From positions 1,426,001-1,490,000 of the forward strand of contig BTPP01000006.1 of the NCBI GenBank assembly GCA_037102815.1: DNA of 64,000 nucleotides. Direction: 5' to 3'. A program made the position numbers and the translations under genes. Positions 20,785-32,900 of the stretch are shown in pieces (positions within the stretch are counted from its first letter, which is position 1; every line of letters starts with the position of its first letter). The notes below the pieces were generated by a model, which made no database searches, was not told the origin of the DNA, and was given only the letters and a program-made list of their open reading frames with translations. This DNA comes from Neurospora intermedia. Taxonomy: Eukaryota > Ascomycota > Sordariomycetes > Sordariales > Sordariaceae.

Positions 20785-22670
20785 TCACTCAGCGGGGACG
20801 TTTGTATTGACTCCCGTAGTCGCAGCTGTCCCCGGCGTCCCGGTGGTCCTCGTAGAATGCGAAGACCCCGGCCGAGGACTATCCGGCACATTAACCGCTG
20901 CCGTCCCCGTTCCCGCGGATCCCGGGGACGGCGACGGAGAGGCCCCCAACTTTTTCAACTTGCTCCCCTTAGTATTGAACAAGGTCTTGACCCTCTTCAA
21001 CCTGCTCATCATGGCCTGATCCTTCTTCTTCCTCGCCTCCTCCGACTCATCATCGTCCTCCTCCTCAAACCCCTCTTCTTCGTCCCCTCCTCCTCCTCCT
21101 TCTTGACCACCAACTTGAAGATTACCCGGCGCACTATTCGGTTGTGGTCCCGTCGATCCCCTGCCGTCCGGCGTCATCGGCACTCCCAAGAATCCACTCG
21201 TGCTTCCCGTCGCCCGATGCGGTGTCCCTTTCTTCCCTCCCAGCCCAAACCCAAACCCAGAAGAGGAGGACTTGCTCCTCCCGTGCATCAAATCCCTTGC
21301 CTTTTCTCTCAGCCGGCTCTCGTTCTTCAACCCTTCCACTAGAACCTCCCAGGCGGCTTTGTCCGTCTCGCCCCTGGCCAAGGGCTTGGCACCCGGGTTT
21401 CGCTGCGCTTGTGGGTTCTTCCACGGACAGAAGAAGCGGTGCTCACGTAAAGGGTCGAGGTGGTCCATGGGCGCGGGGACCAGGATCGTGTTGGTGTCGG
21501 GGTCGACTTGCTTGGATTTAAACATCCAGAGGCCGAGGCGGCGGAGGCAGGTATGGCAGGAGGCCGAGTTGGGGACGGCGGTGCCGAGGCGAGGGTTGGT
21601 GAGGTCTTGCCAGCCGAGGAGGGCGAGGGCTAAGGCGGTGCGATTGACTGCTTGTGGTTGTTGTGAGGTGGATGGATTCGGACTAGCTGGTTGTGAGGCT
21701 GCAGAAGAATCGGCGGTGCTGGATGCAGGAGGCTCGGCGAAGAAGTTGGGTGGCAGGTACGAGAGGATGATGTCGATATCGAGACCTTCTGGAAGACGGA
21801 GGTTGAATTCGTAGGGGAGAAAGTCCTTGCGCTGGCAAAGCTCGTCGTATCGCTGGCGTAGGGTTTCGAGGGCCAACTTGGGGTTAGGCAGAGGCAATCG
21901 TAGAAGTGAATCTGGTTGAGGAAACTGTTAGCACAGTGTCAGGGTTCTCCTGCATGCAGATACTCACCGTCGCACCCCTTCTTCCTCCACAAGCAATCCT
22001 CCCGGTGCGATGTGATGATCAGCTCGACGTATTGATCCACCACTGACTCAGCAATATCTGCGGCGATCAGCACCGGAATCTCCTTCCCATCTACCTCTTT
22101 ACGATTCAGCTTGACAGCGAGTTCGTTGTTGCAGAGCGTGCACTTAACACGCTCCTTGCCCTGGCACACCCAGCCGCGCTTCGCCCATTCGATCTCGTTG
22201 ACCCTATCGGGTTTTGGTGTCCAGTCCGTCAGCTCTTGAAAAGTTGCCAATCGTCGCACGAGCTGGTCGCGGTCGCCCGGGCAGTATTTGGGTGGTTGCA
22301 ATTTCGTAACTGGGCTATCCCCCTTCGCGCTGCTGCTGCCGCCGCCGGCCCCGGGCGCGGGGCTGCTCCCTGGACCGCCGTGGGAGTTCCATTTTCGCAG
22401 GGTGACGTTGGAGATGGTGGTTTGCCCTTTCGTCGGGGTCGTTAACGTGATTGCGCTCGGTGTGGAGGGCAGCCCGCCGACACGGCGCTTCTTACTGAGA
22501 TAGTCGAGGCTATCGTTGGCCATGTTTGTAAACCTCGAGCTTGAGGAAGAGGCAGGCGTCGAGCTCAGCGAGTCATTGTCGCGCGTCGAGGAGGGAGAGT
22601 CTGGGTTGGTCGGCCGGTTCCCGATGCCCTGGAGCAGGGAGTTGAACTTGCGCTTCACGGTAGCGTTCAT
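20785..22670 (-). CDS. Rsm1/NIPA-like C3HC zinc-finger protein
   Basis: Exons 21968-22670 and 20785-21911 with a 56-nt intron (GTGAGT...ACCAG) give 609 aa from MNATVKRKFNSL; an in-frame extension upstream is judged to be 5' leader. A Ser-rich N-terminal region precedes the C3HC finger (about residues 130-235), with WVCQGKERVKCTLC and SHREDCLWRKKGC as the metal-binding clusters. Exon 2 opens with the partner Rsm1-type domain and has a second zinc-binding-like set (SCHTCLRRLGLWMFK, HRFFCPWKN). The C-terminus is acidic, then Ser/Pro-rich. Homologues are fission yeast Rsm1, tied to mRNA export, and animal NIPA/ZC3HC1, a nuclear-basket protein. A nuclear-pore or mRNA-export role is inferred from the family. 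Confidence 0.87.
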
Positions 22671-23355
22671 GGTGTCTGACTTTCTCGATGGCGAGGGTAT
22701 CGGTAGACGGTTGGACGTTTCGGGAGGTTGATGAAGCAAAGGCGCCGTCAGCGACCGCGTCGCTTTTGCCGTGCTTTCGAAATGATGATGATCGTAGCAA
22801 GTTGAGTGGCCGAGCTCGCGTAAATGGTCGTTTGGTGGTTGGTTTATTTTATAAGAGTTCAATTAACGCTCGGGCAATTCCGGTTCGTCTGTTGTTTACT
22901 GGCTTCCGATCGATGGTCTTGAAGGAGGGTAGCACCGATGGCGGTTGTTGGGAGCTTCACAGCCAATGGGTCGTGTTGAAGCAAGCAATGGATGTGGTGG
23001 GCTTCAAGTGGAAGTCAAGAAGCAAAAGGACCAAAAGAGAGAAGATGCTCGAGTTGAGGTTCGGTTCCTGGGCCCAATGGACATGGACAGGGGAGACACG
23101 AGCGGCTTCAGTGGGTCTGTAGCCGGAGCTACCCTCCCAACCCTGGTTTAATTGTTGGCCTACCCTGCCTACCCTGCTTAGCGCCCCACAGGCCGTCTCT
23201 AGTGTCCGGTGAATCGTCTCCAACCACCGAAACCGAGGAACGTCATGCGTTTATCACCGCGAAAAATAAACAACTAACAAAACATATGCATATTACTCGC
23301 TGTTCATATTGGACCTATCTCCTACTTAAACATGTTCATTTCCATTCGCCTCTCT
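22671..23355. other. Spacer between Rsm1-like gene and Cu-ATPase 3' end
   Basis: 685 bases holding the promoter of the Rsm1-like gene and the 3' flank of the copper ATPase, both on the minus strand. No additional gene is supported. Confidence 0.45.
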
Positions 23356-26300
23356 CTATTCCTCTCCAATCTTCTTCGCCCGGAATCCAATCCCAGGCAC
23401 TCTGCTCCGTAAAGCCCATGAGCTCAACACCACGCTAATACTGCTCAACGCCATGGCCAGACTAGCCCACGCCGGATTCAATGTGACATGGTGCCCATGG
23501 CTGACAATGGGATAGAAGGCGCCCGCCGCCACAGGAACCGCGATGCAGTTGTACATCGCCGCCCACCCAAAGTTGAACTTGATCCTCTGGAAGACCGTGG
23601 ACGAGAGATCGAGGAGCGTCACCACCCCGCGCAGGTCGCTGTTGATGAGCACAAAGTCCGCGCTGCTAATGGCAATGTCTGCTCCGGATCCGATGGCAAT
23701 GCCGATATCTGCTGTTGCCAGCGCTGGACTGTCATTGATACCATCGCCAACCATGGCCACCAACGCACGGCGGGTGCTGGATTTGCTGCCCTTGCCAACG
23801 CGCGCCTTTTCTGTTTTTTGCAAATATTTAATCTTATCGGCCTTTCCGGTAGGAAGCACTCCGGCGATGACCTGGTCAGCGGGAATGCCGAGTTGGTGTG
23901 CGACCGCGGCTGCCGTAACGGGGTTATCACCGGACAGCATCCACACGCGCGTGCCCCGGGACTGAAGCGCATTGACAATGAGTGGTGCTTCGGGGCGAAT
24001 GGGATCTGAGATTGCTAGGGTAACAGCAAGGAGCCATCCGTTGGGATCATTGCTCTGGTGTCGCCGTATGGCAACCAAAGCAACGGACTTGGCCTCACTC
24101 TTCCACTTCTGCAGCGTCTGGACAGTCTCATTCGACACGGTAACGGAAAAGTCCTCCATCAGGGATTCGTTACCGACAATGAGATCAAAGTCATTTTGCG
24201 AGTCCACACCTATACACCTGGCCTTCATCCCCTTGCCAGCAATCTCCTGCAAGTCCTCGACTTGGGCTTTGGCGGACGTCTTTGCCGCACAGAAAGCGAC
24301 AATGGCTTTCGCTATTGGATGACTACTGTTCTCTTCGACCGCCTTCAGTGCCGCAAATACGGTATCAGCTTCACCATCTGCTGCTGCATCATGGAAAACT
24401 TCCGATTCCGTGATCTTAGGTTCTCCTCCCATCGTCAAAGTGCCAGTCTTGTCGAAAACGACGCAGTCGACCCTACTGGCCTTCTCAAACGCTTCACCTC
24501 CTCCCTTGGCCAAGATTCCATGTTTTGCCGCGATTCCACCGCCAACAAAGACGGCCGTTGGGGCAGCCAGCGCCAGGCCGCAGGGACAAGCCACCACAAA
24601 GACGGAGATGGCGAACTGCAACGCAAAGACAACCCAACCGCCCTTGTTGTCGCCAAGCAAGTCGTCTGACACATGACCACTGTATCCAACAGCAAGCCAG
24701 ATGATCCAAGTGGCAACCGCAATGGCAGTGACCACGGGAACGAAATAGGCCGTCAAGAAATCCGCCACTTGCTCAATGGGAGCCCGCTTGGTTTGGCCTT
24801 CGCGAACCGCCTTGACGACCTCATCCAGCATCGACTTGCCAGCAACGCCAGTGACCCGGACCAAGAGCGGTGCGTCCTTGTTGACGGTGCCCGTATACAC
24901 CTCATCGCCGACGATCTTCTTGACCGGCCTGGACTCGCCAGTCAGACTCGACTCGTCCAAACTGCCTTCGCCGCGAACAACTATGCCGTCTGCCGGTGGG
25001 GAAGCGCCATGAGGGATGCGCACGACGTCGCCGTAATCCAACGAGTCCGCCTGTACCACTTCATCCCGCTCTTTCTCGGTGCCGTATCCTTCCACCAGAA
25101 TGGCCGTCGTCGGGCGCAGCTTCCCCAGCATCTCCACCGCGTCTCCCGTGCGCGACTTGCTGTACGACTCAAGCAATCGGCCTAAGAGCAAGAAGAAGGT
25201 GAGAAACACGACCGAGTCAAAGTAAAAGTTGGCATCATCAACCATGTGCACTTTCTGCGCTCCCGCCGCAATCATCTGGCAAACAGACGAGACATAGGCA
25301 ATGGTTGTGCCCAGGGACATAAGCGTGTTCATGCTGCCAAAGCGGTAGAAGCGCTGGGGCAGAGGGACGCGACTGGATCGTCGCCACAGCGTCCTGATCT
25401 CCTTGTAGGCGCGCTTATGGAAGATGTCGGCGGCAAAAAAGTAGACGGGCGTGGCCAGGATAAATAGGGCGATCTGCCCGCGCGAGATGCCGGACGTCCA
25501 TGGTTTCATTAGGAACTCGCGAGACTTGTTGCCGGAGGAGGCCTTCACCAGGTTCATGTAAACGATGCCGATGATGAAGGTTGGAATAGCGACGACCAAA
25601 GACAAGATGGCGCGCCAGAGGATTTTTATTTGGTGACGGCGCTGGATGGCCTTGGACTGTTCCTCGAGGGAAGGAGGGTGGTAGATGGATGCTCTAAAAG
25701 CCGGGTCACTCGCCTCAATCGCTTTGAGGATGTGCCGGATCGTAAACTCGGGAGCGTCAGGGACATAAACTATCTTAACGATCGGTCTCTTATAACTCGG
25801 TTTGCTAATCACGTCCAGCTGTCTGCGGAAGCCTGCCAGACTGGCCGAGACTCGTGAGGGGCAGTGTTCGCAGTACATGCCCTGGATGCGAATCTCGACT
25901 TCTCTTCTTTGCTGCTGTTCCTCCTCCGGGTTCGGCCCCCCTTCGTGGATGGCGACGTTGACCAAGGTATCCTCGTTGAGCGTTGCTTCATACCCGAGAT
26001 CCTCAATCTCTCCCACCAGCTTGTCGGCGTTTTCTCTGCCAACGAACTCGACAGTCGCGCTGTTGGTGAGAAGGTTGACCGTGATGTCTTGCACCCAGTC
26101 CCGCTTCTTCATCTCCTTGGTGATGGAGTTGGCACAAGACGCACATGTCATCCCGCCAATGGACACGGTCACCCGCCATGCATCTGATAAGATTTCGCGG
26201 CCGGCTTTTGGCTTTGGTGGCGGCTTTGACGGGTCGGAGAGGGCAACGACCTTGTCGAGTTTCACGTCATAGCCTAGGTCCTCGATGGCCTCGACCAGCT

Positions 26301-27174
26301 CGGGTGCCCTGCTTTCGTCGTGAATGTCGATGGCAGCGCTGTTGTTGATCAGGTTGACGGAGACGTGGGCGATCCAGTCTTTCTTGTTCAGTTCGTTGGT
26401 AATGGTGTTGACGCAGGCTGCGCAAGTCATGCCGCCGATGGCTACTGTTACTCTGTGTAATGATGGTGGTTGAGAGGATGGGACTTTTCCTCCAAAATCC
26501 ACCACGGTGTCGGTTGAGAAAGACTGGTTTGTTGAGGTTAATGCCATGTTCTTTGGCCGATTCGTCAACAAATCTGGAGGTGCGTGAATACCCCTGACTG
26601 CTGATACCGGAGCTTCCTTTTCTTCTTCACTTGTCTTTTCTGGTACTTGGTGACCTGTCGTTGCTTTCGATGTACGACACTGCTCGCAGTTCTGGAAGTG
26701 TGTTTCAGCCCGCTTCTGCTTCTGAGACCCAAAGGGGCTATTAGTACGTCGTGAAGCGGTGTTGACCCATCGTGAGAAGGTGCAGGATTCGCCTTCAGCT
26801 TGGATGCCGAGATCCCGAACCAGGAAACCGTTGTCGTCGTTGTCATTGTTATCGTCACTAACAGTAGCCGTCGTTGTTACACCGCTGACCTCGAAGCCGC
26901 TGTCTTCCAAGGCGCGCTGCATGTCTTTGATGACGGATGTTGCAGATGCGGCTGAGTTGTTGTCTGAAGAGCCCGAGTCGTGTTCCACGGTGACGACCGA
27001 AGTGACCACGTTGGGCGAAACCCATCGGATATGTGAGCGGGTTGATAGCTCGCCACGGAGAACGTCTTTGATAGTCGAGACACACGAGGGACAGTGAAGA
27101 TTGGAAATGAGAAACGACGTCGTGATGGTTTTGACGGGTATATCGGGTGTCTCAGTTCCAGTCGCGGTGCTGCA

Positions 27175-27210
<36 letters not shown>

Positions 27211-27276
27211 TTGTTGCCGACGCCGCGGCGTTGGCATGTCGTTGAGGGGTATCATGCCTGCTGATGTACGAATCAT
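23356..27276 (-). CDS. P1B-type copper-transporting ATPase (CCC2 family)
   Basis: A single long exon, 1306 aa from the ATG at 27276 (MIRTSAGMIP); the frame continues upstream without another ATG. Four heavy-metal-associated segments are visible: NLHCPSCVSTI (near residue 60), GGMTCAACVNTI (279), GGMTCASCANSI (372) and a degenerate MYCEHCPSRV (464). The pump core has LTGES (about 777), the transmembrane Cu site CPC (about 896), DKTGTLT with the phosphorylated Asp (about 942), SSHPIAK (984) and GDGINDSPAL (1175). The family moves Cu(I) with ATP into the Golgi lumen for loading of secreted cuproenzymes such as laccase and Fet3-type oxidase. A 14-residue polyglutamine lies near residue 20. The first HMA and the Cys pair NCEQC in the linker are unusual. 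Confidence 0.95.
27178..27219 (-). repeat. CAG/CAA microsatellite encoding polyglutamine
   Basis: About 10 CTG units followed by TTG units on the plus strand, coding for 14 glutamines in the N-terminus of the copper ATPase. The repeat is probably length-polymorphic. Confidence 0.9.
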
Positions 27277-28817
27277 GTTTGGTACTATATTAGAATTGAA
27301 TGGTTGATGATTGGGTTTTTCTCCTGTCCGCACTATTCCCGTCCAATGTACGTGATGTCCGACGAGTCGGAGTGTGAATGAGTAGGACTGTTGATGCGAG
27401 GATGTGATGTTATTTCCCTGATGCGAAGTTGTGCCTATGCGTGTGTATATTAGTCCGTGTCTCGATTAGGAAATTCGGACTTGGGGATTGGCGATGTTGT
27501 ACCTTCCGAATAGCCTGAGTTCCACTGGGCGAGATGATTGAAGGCTGGAAAAAAAAGGGTTGACAGAAGGGTAAAAGTGTCTGATTAATGTTTGACGATT
27601 TGTATTTTTTTGTCGGTTTAGCCTTGGCTGTTTGTAGTTTGCTGTGGTGTTTAAATGTATCAAACGAAGTGTTGTTGTTGTTGTTGTTGTTGTTGTTGAT
27701 GATGATGATGCAGAGAATGGAGCGTGTAGAGGTGGGTTTGACAAGGTCAGAATAGGAAGTCGGTTGAACTGCGACTCGGAAGTATCAACGAAGCGATTTA
27801 AATACAAGTCAGAGCGGACGGATGATTCACAAGGAATGTCGTGGTTTCCATTTGTTTCTTCTTCATCTTTTCTCGATGAGTGAAGCACTTACTTATACCC
27901 AAGTAGCAACATGGAAGTACATAGTATCGCCTTCCCATTTGTCCTTACTTACTCAGCTGGTTACTTTTCACGCACAATTCACTCAACGCCAAGCCCCGAG
28001 ATCACTTCTGTCGCTAAAACAACTCAATGCAACATGGGATGAAGTTGATGAATGGACACCGCTTGTGCAGGAACAGGCATCGCTTCTGCAACAACTTGAG
28101 AGGAGGTCCGAGAACATCCATGTTGGATTTTATGCAAGAAGCATTATGGGAAGCGCAGTGCAGTTGGTGATGTCGAAGCAAGGGCGATGATGTTAGTTGG
28201 AAGGCTAGAACAAAGAAGAAGAAGACTGGTATTCGCATCCGAACATAAACCCATGATGGCGCCTGACGACGAAAATGGCAGACCACCACCACACGAGACC
28301 GAAGGTCTGACCGAGGCAATCACCGGCGGGACATGGCTGAATGCCTGTTTTGGACAAGCAGCGCGCGCATTAAGTATGTCGCCAACCTGAACATGTTTTG
28401 GCACTGCGTGAACTCTACTAGCTGGACAAAGTGGAAAGAATTGCGAGACGGAAGAAGACCCGTTTTCTCCAATGCATGTTACAAAGTCAAACGGTCCAGT
28501 TACACCTTTGATGACTGTCAACGATAAGTACGATGGAATTGAGATCTTCCCGCAGTTTCACCGTTCCACAACCGCTGAGGCTTGTGTTCCGGGTCGCGGC
28601 AATCGGTAGATCTGCATGGTACCGGAGGATAGTGGAACCATTGTCCTCCGGATCGCAACTGTCTTGTCGTTGGACACGGCAGTAAAATGTTCGGTGTCGG
28701 GAACTCCATAACACCGGAGGACAACGGAGGCGGGGGGCCACCGGGCAAAAACTGGAGGCGGCCGATGCCGAAAACGGACTCAGCTGGCGAATTTGCCACT
28801 CCTCGAAAAACAAGGCA
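27277..28817. other. Gene-poor interval upstream of the Cu-ATPase
   Basis: Promoter side of the ATPase gene, then unassigned sequence. It has a (GTT)9(GAT)4 microsatellite at 27671-27711. Frames at 27466-27888 and 27822-28521 show no domain or codon bias. No supported gene. Confidence 0.45.
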
Positions 28818-29216
28818 AATAAAGTAACCGTATAACTCGCTGAAGTGACCGTATACTAACCGAAAGGCGCAGACCATCTTCACCCGCACAGTACGTCCGC
28901 AGATGTTAGCCGCGCCAAATTTCAGCAGTGAGCAATATAGTCCCAATATCCCTAAGACGCTGTAGAATAAAGACGTTCAAAATACTACTTCGAAGTTTAC
29001 GACTAGCGTAATTGAGTTAACTACCTTTAGAAACCCATCTCCAGCCGCGCCCGCCGCAACTAGTAATAACATGAATTTCTAGCGACGAAAACTATGGCGA
29101 GATCCCCTCATGGCAGAAACGATTCTAGTGCAGCTAGCATTTTCAACCTTACTATGTGGGACCTCTCCTTTTCGTTAGTATACGGTTACTTCAGGGAAGC
29201 GTACGGTTACTTTATC
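28818..29216. mobile_element. MITE-like element with ~48-bp inverted termini
   Basis: The left end 28818-28868 and right end 29169-29216 are inverted copies, about 85 percent identical by hand alignment. Each carries TACGGTTACTT-type motifs twice. The roughly 300-bp interior has no coding frame. The size, lack of coding and terminal inverted repeats fit a miniature inverted-repeat element or the remains of a DNA transposon. No clear target-site duplication was found, so the exact borders are uncertain. Confidence 0.45.
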
Positions 29217-29929
29217 CGTCCCGTCAAAAAACGACTTTATGACCTTGCACGTGATGCAACCGACAGCCGGCCGGCCCAGGTTCGCCTGGAACTCGGCGTG
29301 TGCGGCGTGTGCGGAGACTAACCATAAACGGTTAGGTCAAATCACGCAATCGACATCAATCGCACGCAGTTCGGGCAGCGGCAACTTCAAACTTGTAAAC
29401 TTTTTTTTGTTAGTCGCCGGATGAACGCCCTACTCTCCCCAGTCTCAGAGACATGATACCACCACAACGAGCAGGCATTGGATCCTTTTATTGTCGCCTT
29501 ACACTAGTCCGTAGCGGGAGGATACAACTGGGGGAGATGTGATGGGTTGGGATGTCCCGGCGCTGCGGAAACGGAGGCAGTGTTTCTGATTCTTACCTAT
29601 TACCGGATCTTGGATGGCTCGATTGTTAGTGCCTCGAGGCGTGTGAAGTTCGCTTTGTAATAAAGCTGCTACTATCTCTTCCTTCTTCTTGAGTCACCTC
29701 CATTTTTTTTCCTCTTAGAAAGATCGTCTCTCTCTTTCTCTCCCTCTGTGTCAACCCCATATCTGCGCTGAGGAAGCAGTTATTTTGTTTCTTTTGCTTC
29801 TTGCGTTGATACGTCGTTGCGCGGGGCAATACCTTTTGAAGAAGTGTTTGTCTTCAAAGGGCATCATTACTTCTCTTTTTTTGTTGTTAGTGATATCCTT
29901 ATCGATACTCCCATCACCACAACGTCAAG
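29217..29929. other. Promoter region of sulfite reductase gene
   Basis: No gene. It contains TTGCACGTGATGCAA at 29245-29259, with a CACGTG E-box inside a palindrome, and a pyrimidine-rich 5' leader before the ATG at 29930. Confidence 0.45.
29245..29259. promoter_or_regulatory. Palindromic CACGTG site
   Basis: TTGCA-CGTGA-TGCAA has 5-bp inverted arms and encloses CACGTG. In yeast, Cbf1 binds CACGTG upstream of sulfur-assimilation genes. In Neurospora the main sulfur regulator is the bZIP CYS-3, so assignment to a factor is inference only. It is 671 bases upstream of the start codon. Confidence 0.25.
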
Positions 29930-32900
29930 ATGCCGTCTCTCTCCTCCATCTCCGGGCCGACCTATGTCAACAGCCAGCTGCTTGTCCAGCAGACTGCCTA
30001 CAAGCTCTCCGACAAAATCTTCTCCTACTCTCCCGAGACTTTCGACCTCGATGTCGCCGTGAAGGAATGGGCTGAGGCCAACGAGAAGAACGTCCACGGC
30101 GAGACCACCACCGTTGTCCCTCTCCAGACCAGGGCCGGTGCCGGCGCTTTTGCCCTTGGCTACATCTTCTCCAAGGACTTCGACTTGGCCAAGCGCCATG
30201 TTCCCCAGACCCTCCTGGCCCCCTCGTTGAGCCTTCGTCACCTCCGCTCTTCCCTCGACCAGCTCGCCCTTCTCTACGGCGTCTCCAGCCCCTTTGTCGC
30301 CCATGTTGCCGCTGCCGACTACAGCGCCGAGCAGGGCCTCGGTGCCGACTACGCCACCGCTCTCCAGATCGCCGAGGACCTTGGTCTCGCTCTCGTCTCC
30401 AGCTCCTCTGCCTATGAGGTCCAGCACATGTCTCTGCTCGCCACTCTCCTGGCGTCTGTCCTCCCCACCCTCCACATCTACGACGGTATCCGCACCGCCC
30501 GCGAGTCCCTGAGGGTCGTCGATGCCCTTGGCGAGGCTCACATTGCCGATATCTACGCCAAGATCTCCAAGGAGGCTGCTGCCCTGAACAAGAGGCTGGA
30601 TACTGCTGGCAAGGTTGTTGAGCTTCTCAAGGCCTTCAACAACGAGCTCGGCACTTCCTACGCTCCTTTCGAGTACCACGGTCACGAGGCCCCCGAGACC
30701 GTCCTTGTCGTTTTCGGCAGCGCCGAGGCCCAGCTCGCCAAGCAGGTCGCTTCCGCTTTGGCCGCCGAGGGCAAGAAGGTCGGCACCATTGTTGTCCGTG
30801 TCTACCGCCCCTTCGTCGAGGAGGCCTTCCTTGAGGTTCTCCCCGCCTCTGTTCGCCAGATTGCTGTTCTTGGCCAGGTCGCCGACGCTGCCGCCGTTGA
30901 GGATGCCAACGTGCAGTCTGCCCTTTACTCCGATGTCCTTACTGCTGTCTCCTTCACCGACAAGCTGTCTCAGGCCCCCGAGGTCGTCGATGTCCGCTAT
31001 GCGGTTACCGATGCTCACACTCCCAGCTCCATCGCCTCCATCTTCAACAAGCTCACCAGCAAGGGCGAGGCTGAGTCTGTCGCTTTCAGCCTGACCGCTG
31101 TCGAGGAGGCCCAGCAGTACGTTTTCTGGGATGTTGACAACTCCTCTGCCGCTGCTTCTGCTTCGGCCGTTGGCAAGCTCCTCGAGACCGAGCAATCCAA
31201 CAACGTCTATGTTCACCAGACCTACGACAACCTTGTCCAGGGTGGTGTTGTCCGCACCGACATCCGCGTCTCCCAGAAGTCCATTGAGGCTCCCTACCCG
31301 GTTGAGAGCGCTGATGTCGTCTTTGTTGGTGAGGAGAAGCTTCTCAAGGAGATTGCCATCGTCAAGGGTGTCAAGGCCGGCGGCAAGCTCATCGTTCGTC
31401 TTCCCAACTTCAAGGAGGACGAGCTTGAGAAGCGCATCCCTGCTGCTGCTCAAAAAGAGATTCAGGAGAAGGGCATCGAGCTCTACGTTCTCGACTCCTC
31501 TTCTTCTCCGGCTCTTGAGAAGGAGGCCGGCCTCCTTGTTGACGTTGCCTTCCTCCGCGTTGCTCGTGCTGATATCACAAAGTTCGACTCGCTCTCCGCT
31601 GACCAGACCGCTCTGACCGAGGCCGTCAACGCCCTTGATCAGTCCGTTCGCAAGGTTGAGGTGCCCGCCAAGTGGGCCGAGGTCGAGAACACTGTTGCTC
31701 CTCTTGTTGACAGCGTCAAGCCCAACAGCTTTGTCGCCTTCCAGAAGGAGGAGGAAGAGGAGACCTCCAGCCTCGAGAACTGGCAGTCTGCCGCCAAGGG
31801 CTTCGCTTTCAAGGAGGCCTACGGCACCCAGAACCAGCTCCGCCCTGACCTCACCGTCAAGACCTACACCATCAAGGTCAAGGAGAACCGCCGTCTCACC
31901 CCCACCGACTATGACCGTAACATCTTCCACATTGAGTTCGATCTCGGTGACTCTGGTCTTACTTACAACATTGGTGAGGCTCTTGGTATCCACGCCGACA
32001 ACGACCCTGAGCAGGTCCTCCAGTTTATCCAGGCTTATGGCCTCAACGCGGATGACCTTGTCCAGGTTCCTTCCCGCGAGGATCCCGCCGTCCTGGAGAC
32101 GCGGACTGTCTACCAGTCCCTCGTCCAAAACGTCGACATTCTCGGCAAGCCTCCCAAGCGCTTCTTCGAGGCCCTCGCCCAGTTCGCCACCGACGAGGAG
32201 GAGAAGAAGAAGCTCGAGCGTCTTGGCAGCAAGGAGGGCGCCGACGAGTTCAAGCGTCTTACTGAGGAGGATACTGTCACTTATGTTGATGTGCTCGACA
32301 TGTTCAAGTCGGCCCACCCCGACTTCAACGACCTCGTCCGCATTGTCGACCCCACCAAGCGCAGAGAGTACTCTATCGCCTCTGCCCAGGCTGTCACCCC
32401 CAACTCGGTCACCCTCATGATCGTCGTTGTCAACTGGGTCGATACCAAGGGCCGCACCCGCTACGGCCATGCCACCCGCTACCTCTCGGGCCTTGCTCCC
32501 GGCAGCACCATCACCGCCTCGGTCAAGCCTTCGGTCATGAAGCTCCCCGTCAAGGACACGGCCCCTCTCATCATGGCTGGTCTCGGTACTGGTCTCGCTC
32601 CTTTCCGCGCGTTCGTCCAGTACCGCGCCATGCAGAAGGCCCAGGGCAAGGAGATCGGCTCCATCCTCCTCTACCTCGGTTCCCGTCACCAGCGCGAGGA
32701 GTACCTCTACGGCGAGGAGTGGGAGGCTTACCTCGACGCCGGCGTCATCACCCTGCTCGGTGCCGCCTTCTCGCGTGACCAGCCCGAGAAGATCTACATC
32801 CAGGATCGCATGCGCCAGACCGTCACCGACATTGTCAAGGCCTACATCAAGGAGGAAGGTTCCTTCTACCTCTGCGGTCCTACCTGGCCTGTGCCTGATG

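Noticed and set aside
22671-22862. N-terminal extension of the Rsm1-like protein
   Set aside because: The frame is open, but the extension is unlike the family and the ATG at 22670 begins a sensible protein; judged 5' leader.
29867-32689. 940-codon open frame on the minus strand
   Set aside because: It is antisense to the sulfite reductase gene and results from that gene's strong codon bias (few complementary stop codons). The translation is Gly/Val/Leu/Asp-rich with no domain.
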